A stretch of DNA of 7,207 bases from Verrucomicrobiota bacterium. GTDB taxonomy: Bacteria; Verrucomicrobiota; Verrucomicrobiia; Opitutales; UBA2995. The position numbers were made by a program, and so were the translations under genes. Below the pieces are notes generated by a model. It made no database searches. It was not told the origin of the DNA and was given only the letters and a program-made list of their open reading frames with translations. Position 1 is the stretch's first letter, and the number at the start of each line of letters is the position of its first letter. Where the stretch lies: positions 1 through 7,207 of the forward strand of contig JAPUIL010000137.1 in the NCBI GenBank assembly GCA_027297085.1. The letters are read 5' to 3'. Of this stretch, positions 1 through 5,776 are shown piece after piece.

Positions 1-134
1 AAGAGCTTCTCCAGGACTTCAAGCAGGCAGAAAACCGATCCCGTTCCAAGCAGACATAGGGCCACCCAACCAGCCAGACGCAGGAGAAGCAGCCGGTAAG
101 CAAGTGGTTTTAACTGTGATACAACTTGAGGCAT
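1..134 (-). CDS. Membrane protein, N-terminal fragment (runs off window)
   Basis: This open frame starts with ATG at 134-132, one base after the TAA stop of the upstream VWA gene (TAATATG), and stays open for 44 codons to the window edge. The visible protein begins MPQVVSQLKPLAYRLLLLRL and continues into a hydrophobic stretch (about residues 20-41) that looks like a transmembrane helix following a basic, leucine-rich amphipathic start. The near-overlap with the preceding stop suggests translational coupling and membership of the MoxR/DUF58/VWA operon. In related operons this slot is often filled by a large membrane protein (DUF4175-like or another BatA-associated type), but too little is visible to assign a family. 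The existence of the gene is well supported by context; its identity is not. Confidence 0.7.
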   Translation of the reverse strand, partial: MPQVVSQLKPLAYRLLLLRLAGWVALCLLGTGSVFCLLEVLEKL

Positions 135-135
135 A

Positions 136-2103
136 TTACACCGGGTCAGTTTTCTGTAAGACTGAAGGTTGGACCGTGTCTTTGATTCCGGTAAGAAGAG
201 ACTCTAGCAAAAGGCAAAGGAGAGCAATCATTAGCAGCCAGGGCCAAAGATCCTTTTGAGAGCCGGATCCTGAGGGAAAAGCATGGGTAGTGGCAGTCCC
301 CTTGGCATAGAGAGGTTTTTGAGAAAGCAGAGCCGGCAACCATTGCTCCGTATCCACGTGGCCTGAGACCGATTCGCTCGGATTCACGTTTATTTCCCAA
401 TATTTCCCATCGGCTTCCAGTGAAGTCGGCGCCAGTATCGGTTCAGCCAATTGCGAAGCCTCCTCAACAAAAATCTGCTGCCTCAGGCGGTTGGTATCGA
501 AACCTTCCTGAACCAGCTCACGCACCAGGGGAAGAAAAGAGTTTCTCAAGGGAAGATCCGTCCAGCTGGGATCGAAGGCAAAGGTGGGTGCATAGAGTGT
601 GCCTTGCCCGACCGAGAGAGCCAGAATCGCAGGATCGCCGTTCTCGAATGCCATCAGGATCGTATCTTCACTCGATGGTTGTAAGCGCACATATCGGTAG
701 ACGTTTACAAGAAAAAGGTCCTTGGCCGCGGCATCCGCAAATGTTTGGGCGAGCCGGCTCGAGGGATTGATTGAGCTGAGGTGGTAAGGGGTTTGCCGTT
801 CGTTGGTGTTTCCGGCTAGCCCCAGAAACCGGGAATTCATGATCCCGTGGCGCTCAAGAGCACGAAACTGTTTGGGAAATCGTTCTCCAGGCAACACGAT
901 AGCCGTGCGACCTTGGTCTAAATATGTAATCAGGTCCTCCCACTGGTAATCCTTCAAATAGGCCGCTGCGGCAGGAATCACAATCACGTCGGCATCAACC
1001 AAAACTGACTCCTCAAAAAATCCGCGATCCAGGGCCATAACCTCGAAGCGAACCCAATCGCTTTCCGACTCCACTTCCAATGCGGTTTGTAAAAAATAGA
1101 AAGCGTTAACCGCCTGGGGTTCGTCCAGGTTTGGAAGAAATGCAATCACTCTAACTACCGGATGAGGTGCCACCCAGAAATGCCAGACATTGTCCCTATT
1201 ATAGATATCCGCCCGCAAGTTAGCTGTCATGGCACGGGGTTCTTCAACGTCTAAGGTAAAAGTAGCATTCCCCAACTGGCCTGCGGGAAGGTTTACCATT
1301 TTCTCTTCGCTCCCAAATTCGCCATTCAAGGTGATAGAGACAGTCTGACTTTCGCTACTGTTATTTCTTACGGTGACCAGGACGCGGGCCCGATTCTTGC
1401 CCACAGGGACGGTATTCACATTTACAATACCTACATTAACAGCGTCGTTCGCCCGGGGGGTAAGGAATACAAGTTCTACATCTTCAGAAACTCCGGGCAG
1501 GTCTCTTTGCCAATCGGTTTCTTGAAAGTCGGATACCAAGACTAACCGCTTGTCGGAATCGGGTCGAAATAATCGGACAGCTGTTTCAATGGCCGGACCT
1601 GGGCTTCCGGCTGTAAAAGATGGTTCAAGCTCCTGGAGGAAGTTTTCGACAGGATCGCTGTCCTCGGAAAGTGGCAACTGAGATAGTACTCGGTCAGCAT
1701 AGACGACCATGCCTACTTGATCCGAGTCTGTATCCGCTATATCCTTACGAACTGCAGCAAGTGCCTCCTGCCACTGATTTCCTCGGGCCATGCTGGAGGA
1801 AGCATCCACGAGGTATACGGTTTGGCGCAGGGTCGTCCCTTCCGGAACGCTGGCAAGTGGCTCGATCCACACCGGTTTTGCAAACGCCAATACCACGGCA
1901 GCAAATAAAAAGAGCCGCAACAGTAGTAGAAGCAGATCGCGCAGTTTGCGTTTCTCTCTTCGCGGTAGTTGCGAACGATTAATAAACCTGATAGATGGAA
2001 ACTTCAGATTCACGGCCAACTCGCGATTGATCAGGTGCAACAATATAGGCACGGCCAGCCCGGCCAACGCGAAGAGAAATAAACTGTTTCCGAAACTAAG
2101 CAT
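136..2103 (-). CDS. BatA-like VWA-domain membrane protein
   Basis: This 655-residue protein is probably anchored in the inner membrane. An N-terminal BatA/aerotolerance-type region holds two hydrophobic segments (about residues 6-26 and 57-79) separated by a short basic stretch containing PRREKRK. A von Willebrand factor A domain follows, with a complete-looking MIDAS metal site: DASSS (D100, S102, S104), a candidate threonine T164 and an aspartate D192 in VSDFQ. Residues about 215-290 look like an Ig/CARDB-type beta domain, and about 320-540 (VIVIPAAAAYL, TAIVLPGERF) resemble a class I glutamine-amidotransferase-like fold without an evident catalytic cysteine. A last hydrophobic helix lies at 619-637. 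Its ATG directly abuts the TAG of the DUF58 gene (TAGATG). Family knowledge suggests the VWA domain presents a metal-dependent binding surface and works with the MoxR ATPase; the client is unknown. Domain limits are by eye. Confidence 0.92.
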   Translation of the reverse strand: MLSFGNSLFLFALAGLAVPILLHLINRELAVNLKFPSIRFINRSQLPRREKRKLRDLLLLLLRLFLFAAVVLAFAKPVWIEPLASVPEGTTLRQTVYLVDASSSMARGNQWQEALAAVRKDIADTDSDQVGMVVYADRVLSQLPLSEDSDPVENFLQELEPSFTAGSPGPAIETAVRLFRPDSDKRLVLVSDFQETDWQRDLPGVSEDVELVFLTPRANDAVNVGIVNVNTVPVGKNRARVLVTVRNNSSESQTVSITLNGEFGSEEKMVNLPAGQLGNATFTLDVEEPRAMTANLRADIYNRDNVWHFWVAPHPVVRVIAFLPNLDEPQAVNAFYFLQTALEVESESDWVRFEVMALDRGFFEESVLVDADVIVIPAAAAYLKDYQWEDLITYLDQGRTAIVLPGERFPKQFRALERHGIMNSRFLGLAGNTNERQTPYHLSSINPSSRLAQTFADAAAKDLFLVNVYRYVRLQPSSEDTILMAFENGDPAILALSVGQGTLYAPTFAFDPSWTDLPLRNSFLPLVRELVQEGFDTNRLRQQIFVEEASQLAEPILAPTSLEADGKYWEINVNPSESVSGHVDTEQWLPALLSQKPLYAKGTATTHAFPSGSGSQKDLWPWLLMIALLCLLLESLLTGIKDTVQPSVLQKTDPV

Positions 2104-3006
2104 CTAGGTAATAGACTCTCGCTTGTGTAAGTATTGGCTAAGTGCACGCCCCAGGTTATCCGTGGTAAGTAGAAGGGTGTATTCCACTTGTGCGTCACGG
2201 AAGCCTTTCTTCAAGTCTTCCATAAACTGCCCCATGGATTTTTCGTATCCTTCCCGCACGGTATCCGCGAAGGTGGTCACTTCCTGGCCAGTCTCAGAGT
2301 CGATGTAACGAACCGGGTAACCATGCGGCAAATCTTGCTCGTCCGGATCGAGGACCTGCATAGCCAGGCAATCGCAGTGCTGGAAACGCAAAGTCTGTAG
2401 CATTCGCGGCAGGGTTTCTTCCGCTTCAAGCATGTCGGACAGGTAGACAACCAGACCACGGCTCCGCATGTGATGGGTTATGGATTGAAGCAAGCGCTCG
2501 TGATTGGCGTGGCCTTCAGGCTTGAGGCGGATAAGCGCTTGTAGAAATCGGTGAAGCTGTCCGTTTCGGTGACCTGGCTCCAGGGCTTCCACAATGGAAT
2601 CCTGGTAAGCGAAGAGCGAAATGTTGTCGCCCTGCCGCGTAGCCAGGTAGGCCAGGCTGGCGGCTATCATGCAAGCATACCGCAACTTGGTGCACGCCGC
2701 CCGTTCGCCTTGATAGTTATGAGACGCACTGGCATCGATCACGAAGTAACAGTTCATGGAGGTTTCTTCCTGATAAACCTTGGTGACGAGCTCGTCGCGC
2801 TTGGCGAATACTTTCCAATCGACGTATTTCAGATCCTCTCCCGGCACGTAATTGCGATATTGAAGAAACTCGGTGCCAAGGCCGTGATAGACCGATCGGT
2901 GCATGCCTGAAAGAAAACCTTCCACCGCCCCTTTGGCCATGAGGGCATAGTTCTCGATCCGAGTCAGGTGAGCCGGATCCAACAGGTCTTTATAAGCAAC
3001 GGCCAT
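2104..3006 (-). CDS. DUF58 family protein with VWA-like fold
   Basis: This 300-residue soluble protein has the DUF58 signature RNYVPGEDLKYVDWKVFAKR near residues 51-70, including GEDLKYVDW at 56-64 and then a conserved-type KVYQEE. The second half is VWA-like, with a MIDAS-type motif DASAS at D91, S93 and S95 and a later aspartate D191 in VVYLSDMLE. I could not place the usual MIDAS threonine: the corresponding region reads PEGHANHE. No signal peptide or membrane segment is visible, so it is probably cytoplasmic. It starts 10 nt after the moxR stop and its TAG abuts the ATG of the BatA-like gene, giving the common MoxR - DUF58 - VWA order. DUF58 proteins are almost always encoded beside MoxR ATPases and are thought to be adaptors or partners of them; the exact biochemical role is not established. 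Family assignment is firm. Confidence 0.93.
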   Translation of the reverse strand: MAVAYKDLLDPAHLTRIENYALMAKGAVEGFLSGMHRSVYHGLGTEFLQYRNYVPGEDLKYVDWKVFAKRDELVTKVYQEETSMNCYFVIDASASHNYQGERAACTKLRYACMIAASLAYLATRQGDNISLFAYQDSIVEALEPGHRNGQLHRFLQALIRLKPEGHANHERLLQSITHHMRSRGLVVYLSDMLEAEETLPRMLQTLRFQHCDCLAMQVLDPDEQDLPHGYPVRYIDSETGQEVTTFADTVREGYEKSMGQFMEDLKKGFRDAQVEYTLLLTTDNLGRALSQYLHKRESIT

Positions 3007-3016
3007 CGAGCGGACG

Positions 3017-4009
3017 TTATTCTTTAACGGTCTCCAGGAGGCGTTGGATTAAAGAATCAGCAGTGATCCCTTCCGCCTCGGCATGGAAATTGGGAATAAG
3101 ACGATGGCGAAGAACGGGCACGGCCAAAGCCTGCACATCTTCGATCGCAACCGTGTAACGTCCGTGGAGAAGCGCACGGGCTTTACCAGCCAAAATCAGT
3201 GCCTGGGAGGCACGGGAACCAGCACCCCATTTCACCTGGTCCTTCACGAAGCCGGGAGAGTTTTCCGCCACAGGTCGTGTGGCAGCGGTTAAGCGCACCG
3301 CGTAGCTAACCACGTGCTCAGAAACCGGCACCTGGCGCACCCAATTCTGGATTTCCAGAATTTCTTCCGGGTCAAAAATCTTTTCGGGCGTCGCTTTCTG
3401 CACCGCGGTGGTTTCGGTCACCATACGGATCTCATCGGCTTCCGGTAAATAATCCATCACCACGTTCAGCAGGAAACGGTCGAGCTGCGCTTCGGGAAGC
3501 GGATAGGTGCCTTCCAGTTCGATCGGGTTTTGAGTGGCCAACACAAAGAACGGTGGCTCCAGAAGAAAGGTTTGGCCAGCAGCTGTCACCTGACGTTCCT
3601 CCATGGCTTCGAGAAGAGCAGCCTGTGTCTTGGGCGGAGTTCGGTTAATTTCATCGGCCAACAGGATGTTGGCAAAGATGGGACCATGTACGAACCGGAA
3701 ATGTCGCTTGCCGGTAGCCTTGTCTTCCTCCACCACTTCGGTGCCGAGGATATCGGCCGGCATGAGGTCGGGCGTAAATTGGATCCTTTTGAACGAAAGC
3801 GCGAACGTTTGGGCGATGGATTTAACCAGGAGCGTTTTTCCCAAACCGGGCACTCCGGTTATAAGCGCATGTCCTCGAGCCATCAGGCAAATGATCATCT
3901 GCTCAATGATGGTTTCCTGACCTATGATAACTTTGGAAAGCTCGGTCTGAATCCGCTTACGGGCATTCTGAATGTTGCTAAGAATCTCCGATTCGTTCGT
4001 TTCGATCAT
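3017..4009 (-). CDS. MoxR family AAA+ ATPase
   Basis: With ATG at 4009-4007 the protein has 330 residues, the usual length for MoxR ATPases. Motifs in order are Walker A GVPGLGKT (52-59), Walker B ILLADE with D119 and E120, sensor-1 ATQNP with N161, and EGTYPLPEAQLDRF (166-179) carrying the likely arginine finger R178. The open frame extends upstream to a TTG at 4075, but the 22 added residues are hydrophobic, unlike the family, and lack a ribosome site, so I chose the ATG. The bases just before it are almost pure A/T (TATTTTTTATT) with no Shine-Dalgarno sequence. MoxR proteins are cytoplasmic hexameric ATPases that act as chaperones for assembly or activation of protein complexes together with VWA-domain partners, which here are the next two genes. 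It is the first gene of the operon, so the promoter should lie in 4010-4334. Confidence 0.95.
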   Translation of the reverse strand: MIETNESEILSNIQNARKRIQTELSKVIIGQETIIEQMIICLMARGHALITGVPGLGKTLLVKSIAQTFALSFKRIQFTPDLMPADILGTEVVEEDKATGKRHFRFVHGPIFANILLADEINRTPPKTQAALLEAMEERQVTAAGQTFLLEPPFFVLATQNPIELEGTYPLPEAQLDRFLLNVVMDYLPEADEIRMVTETTAVQKATPEKIFDPEEILEIQNWVRQVPVSEHVVSYAVRLTAATRPVAENSPGFVKDQVKWGAGSRASQALILAGKARALLHGRYTVAIEDVQALAVPVLRHRLIPNFHAEAEGITADSLIQRLLETVKE

Positions 4010-4334
4010 AATAAAAAATAAAAAGCACTTATGGGATAATAGATGTAACGGGTAGAGGACTGCCCCTAGACTCAAATTCTAGTAGACCCCAACGATTAGA
4101 CATTCGTTTCCCGAATGCGAACGAAACTTACAAATAATTTTACGCCCAAAAGTTCTGATATTCGGCGCGCAGTTCTCACATTCGCCTGCAAACTAAAAGC
4201 TCCGACAACACTCAGGCAACATATCGTCAGCAAGTTAACTCCTACAGATGTGAGATCCAAATCGAGGTGCAGGCGCCACCTTGGCGGCGAATCGAACGTC
4301 ATCTCAACACCTAGAATCCGATGAGGGCCGCCCG
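4010..4334. other. Intergenic region between mog and moxR
   Basis: These 325 bases should hold the promoter of the moxR operon (reading leftwards), but no convincing -35/-10 pair is visible; TATTAT on the minus strand near 4035-4040 is a weak -10 candidate. A small inverted repeat, CTAGA (4066-4070) and TCTAG (4078-4082), lies just upstream of it. A nested inverted repeat occupies 4101-4125. A short hairpin CGCCA (4274-4278) / TGGCG (4282-4286) has no T-tract and so is not a clear terminator for mog. A minus-strand frame of 80 codons (4096-4338) starts with a GTG overlapping the mog stop as GTGA and encodes one hydrophobic segment; I regard it as a possible but unproven small gene. Confidence 0.6.
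4101..4125. repeat. Nested inverted repeats upstream of moxR
   Basis: Two inverted repeats overlap here. CATTCG (4101-4106) pairs with CGAATG (4112-4117) across a 5-nt loop, and TTCGTT (4103-4108) pairs with AACGAA (4120-4125) across 11 nt. They are mutually exclusive in a folded strand. The site lies about 90-115 nt upstream of the chosen moxR start, where an operator or leader structure could sit. There is no T-tract in either direction, so it is not an obvious terminator. The function is unknown. Confidence 0.35.
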
Positions 4335-4862
4335 TCACTTTGCCTTCGGCCTAAAGACCTTCATCACTGCCGGATCCGTCTCCAGATGCGGGCCGCCCAC
4401 CAGGTCGATGCAATAGGGGATGGCAGGGAAAATGACCTGCAAACACTCTTCGATGGCCTTGGGTTTCCCCGGAAGGTTGACGATGAGGCAGCTGCCTCGA
4501 GTGCCAGCCGTCTGGCGAGAGAGAATGGCGGTAGGCACGATTTTCAGAGACTCGGCGCGCATGGCTTCGCCAAACCCAGGCAGCAATTTTTCACAAACGG
4601 CTTCGGTTGCTTCCGGTGTTACATCACGAGGCGCAGGTCCGGTTCCGCCCGTGGTTACCACCAGGCAGCAGCCAGCTTCATCCGCGAGGAATTTGAGGGC
4701 CTCCTCGATTTGATCCTGTTCGTCAGGAATGACCCTGTAGACCGCCTCAAACTCAGTAGTCAGATATTCGTGTAGAAGACGAACCGCCTCCTTACCAGGA
4801 ATATCTTCATAGATGCCTTGACTGGCCCGATCGGACACATTGATAACGCCAATTTTTACCAT
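4335..4862 (-). CDS. mog: Molybdopterin adenylyltransferase
   Basis: This 175-residue cytoplasmic protein carries the hallmark MoCF-biosynthesis motifs: SDRAS (10-14), TTGGTGPAPRDVTPEAT (70-86), LPGFGEAMR (94-102), PTAILSRQ (110-117), VNLPGKPKA (128-136) and a C-terminal GGPHLET. Mog activates molybdopterin by adenylation with Mg-ATP, before MoeA inserts molybdate. The two aspartates known to matter in E. coli Mog (D49 and D82) align with D47 (IPDEQ) and D80 (RDVTP). The protein is about 20 residues shorter than E. coli Mog because it lacks the insert before PYCI. The sequence fits Mog better than MoaB because of the extended VTPEAT/PGFGE/SRQ agreement. The ATG at 4862 has no clear Shine-Dalgarno sequence. 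It is separated from moxR by 325 nt, so a shared transcript is possible but not shown. No other molybdenum-cofactor gene is visible. Confidence 0.94.
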   Translation of the reverse strand: MVKIGVINVSDRASQGIYEDIPGKEAVRLLHEYLTTEFEAVYRVIPDEQDQIEEALKFLADEAGCCLVVTTGGTGPAPRDVTPEATEAVCEKLLPGFGEAMRAESLKIVPTAILSRQTAGTRGSCLIVNLPGKPKAIEECLQVIFPAIPYCIDLVGGPHLETDPAVMKVFRPKAK

Positions 4863-5171
4863 GGCTATAACGATAGGATGTGCCGAAGTCAGGGCAATAC
4901 AGGAATAGCCGCAAAGAGGTCAGACATGAATGGCAATAAGTTAGGGTGGCTTTGGGCGAATCTGCGGTCCGTTCCTTTCGAGGGAGTCAAACCTTCAATC
5001 CCGCATTGGCATGCACCAGCCGTCGCCTTGAAAGGCTATGGCTAGGCACGGCGATTGCAAGGAATGACCCCGACGCCGGCCTTGCTTCGATAATTTATCA
5101 ATAAACTGCTTAACTTAGTGCCGATTCAGGTCAGCCATATTAATCGGAGCCCTACCAAAAAACACACAAAA

Positions 5172-5397
5172 ATTTCCGATTAGAAAATTGTGACCCCAGA
5201 AGAAAAGCTTACCTTAAAATCGCATAGGTACAACTTTGCGTTCGATTGCGATACTGATAGCGAACAGGATATAGCCTCCCAATCTTAATCCTGATCCACT
5301 TCTCTCCAGGAAACACGGTACCGTCCCCGAGCGATCGCGGGATAATCCCGCTTCTACATTTTCACGGAAGCTTTTTCTCAATTTTCTAACCGGAAAT
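5172..5397. repeat. 226-bp unit with 19-bp terminal inverted repeats (MITE-like or structured RNA)
   Basis: The left end ATTTCCGATTAGAAAATTG (5172-5190) and the reverse complement of the right end (5379-5397), ATTTCCGGTTAGAAAATTG, match at 18 of 19 positions. Pairing resumes inward: AGAAAAGCTT (5201-5210) pairs with 5368-5378 with one bulged T, and AAAAT (5216-5220) pairs with ATTTT (5358-5362). The interior holds hairpins GTTCG/CGAAC (5240-5265) and CAGGAT/ATCCTG (5265-5293), palindromes ACGGTACCGT (5315-5324) and GCGATCGC (5331-5338), and hairpin GCGGG/CCCGC (5337-5351). No open frame of useful length lies inside. Such ends suggest a miniature non-autonomous transposable element, but no target-site duplication is evident; alternatively this is a long-stem RNA. 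The inverted repeat itself is directly seen; its nature is inference. Confidence 0.6.
5337..5351. repeat. GC-rich hairpin GCGGG-ATAAT-CCCGC
   Basis: A 5-bp GC stem with a 5-nt loop lies inside the 226-bp unit and directly overlaps the 8-bp palindrome GCGATCGC (5331-5338). On the plus strand it is followed by TTCTACATTTT, a broken T-rich tail, so it could act as a weak intrinsic terminator for rightward transcription. No gene ends nearby, which makes a part of a REP-like or mobile element at least as likely. Confidence 0.4.
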
Positions 5398-5409
5398 CCG
5401 TGAGATGCT

Positions 5410-5443
5410 TTAGTATATCTACTAATTGATGCTAAATTAGTAG
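5410..5443. promoter_or_regulatory. Operator-like triple TTAGTA half-site
   Basis: The hexamer TTAGTA occurs at 5410-5415, inverted as TACTAA at 5420-5425, and again as TTAGTA at 5437-5442. The second and third copies are part of a perfect 9-bp inverted repeat, CTACTAATT (5419-5427) and AATTAGTAG (5435-5443), with a 7-nt spacer. Alternating half-sites of this kind in an intergenic region are typical of sites bound by dimeric winged-helix or similar repressors. The stem is AT-rich and has no T-tract, so it is a poor terminator. No regulator gene is in the window, and the target gene could be DUF3604 (about 335 nt to the right) or mog (about 550 nt to the left). The function is inferred from pattern only. 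Confidence 0.4.
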
Positions 5444-5466
5444 TTGTCGTGGTAATTCCCAGGATT

Positions 5467-5481
5467 TGTTACTTGGTAACA
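5467..5481. repeat. Short perfect hairpin TGTTAC-ttg-GTAACA
   Basis: Six-base arms with a 3-nt loop form a compact hairpin 24 nt to the right of the TTAGTA palindrome. It has no T-run on either side and so is not an obvious terminator. It may be a second protein-binding site in the same regulatory stretch, or chance in AT-rich DNA. Confidence 0.3.
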
Positions 5482-5776
5482 GGCCCCTTCATACGGATTA
5501 TGCCGCAGTGCTCGGTACGATCCTCAGTTTCCTTGCCATGCAGATAAAAAAAATGAAGTGTCCTTTATCGAGAGTCACGGCATGTCCCCTTTTCTTTTTT
5601 TCCGCCAACAACGAAGAGAACCAATACTGGCAAAATCTAAAATGCCGTTGCATAAATGACTGCTTTCAAAATTACACCCGTCCATTGCCGTTGACACCCT
5701 TTTAATTTGACCTGATGAGGAAATTTCCGTGTAAATACTTCAGCTTCAATATCCCACAGGATAACCCACAATCGAG

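Larger units (their letters stand above)
4863..5776. other. 914-nt gene-free divergent intergenic region
   Basis: This stretch separates the leftward mog gene from the rightward DUF3604 gene and should contain both promoters. I see no gene with family resemblance. The bases from about 5090 to 5760 are more AT-rich than the flanking genes. It contains a 226-bp inverted-repeat-bounded unit (5172-5397), a TTAGTA/TACTAA operator-like palindrome (5410-5443), a hairpin TGTTAC/GTAACA (5467-5481), REP-like GTCCCC motifs (5325-5330 and 5585-5590), and a perfect palindrome GGAAATTTCC (5719-5728). GCAAGG (5057-5062) pairs with CCTTGC (5080-5085). A consensus -35 hexamer TTGACA sits at 5691-5696, upstream of the DUF3604 gene, but no matching -10 follows at normal spacing. 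A 39-codon frame at 4926-5045 has a good ribosome-site match but no recognisable product. No tRNA fold was found. Confidence 0.7.

Noticed and set aside
420..770. 116-codon plus-strand open frame
   Set aside because: Antisense to the BatA-like VWA gene and low-complexity in character (many R, S, P).
3530..4021. 163-codon plus-strand open frame
   Set aside because: Antisense to the Walker motifs of the MoxR ATPase; no family resemblance.
4010..4075. Upstream TTG start extending MoxR by 22 residues
   Set aside because: The extension is hydrophobic and unlike MoxR N-termini, has no ribosome site, and the ATG at 4009 gives the normal 330-residue length.
4281..4775. 164-codon plus-strand open frame
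   Set aside because: Antisense to mog, which has all family motifs; no recognisable domain in the mirror product.
4980..5060. tRNA-like segment (CCTTCAATCCCGC)
   Set aside because: It hints at a T-arm, but no acceptor stem, anticodon arm or D-arm can be paired around it on either strand.
5331..5338. GCGATCGC as a cyanobacterial HIP1 signature
   Set aside because: Only a single copy was noticed in the window and it sits inside a palindrome cluster; HIP1-rich genomes would show more, also within genes.
5466..5705. 79-codon plus-strand open frame
   Set aside because: It begins inside the TGTTAC/GTAACA hairpin and runs through REP-like and T-rich DNA. No ribosome site and no family resemblance.
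5691..5719. Promoter with perfect TTGACA for DUF3604
   Set aside because: The -35 hexamer is exact, but the bases at 16-18 nt spacing (TGATGA, GATGAG, ATGAGG) do not resemble a -10 box, so I do not list it as a promoter.
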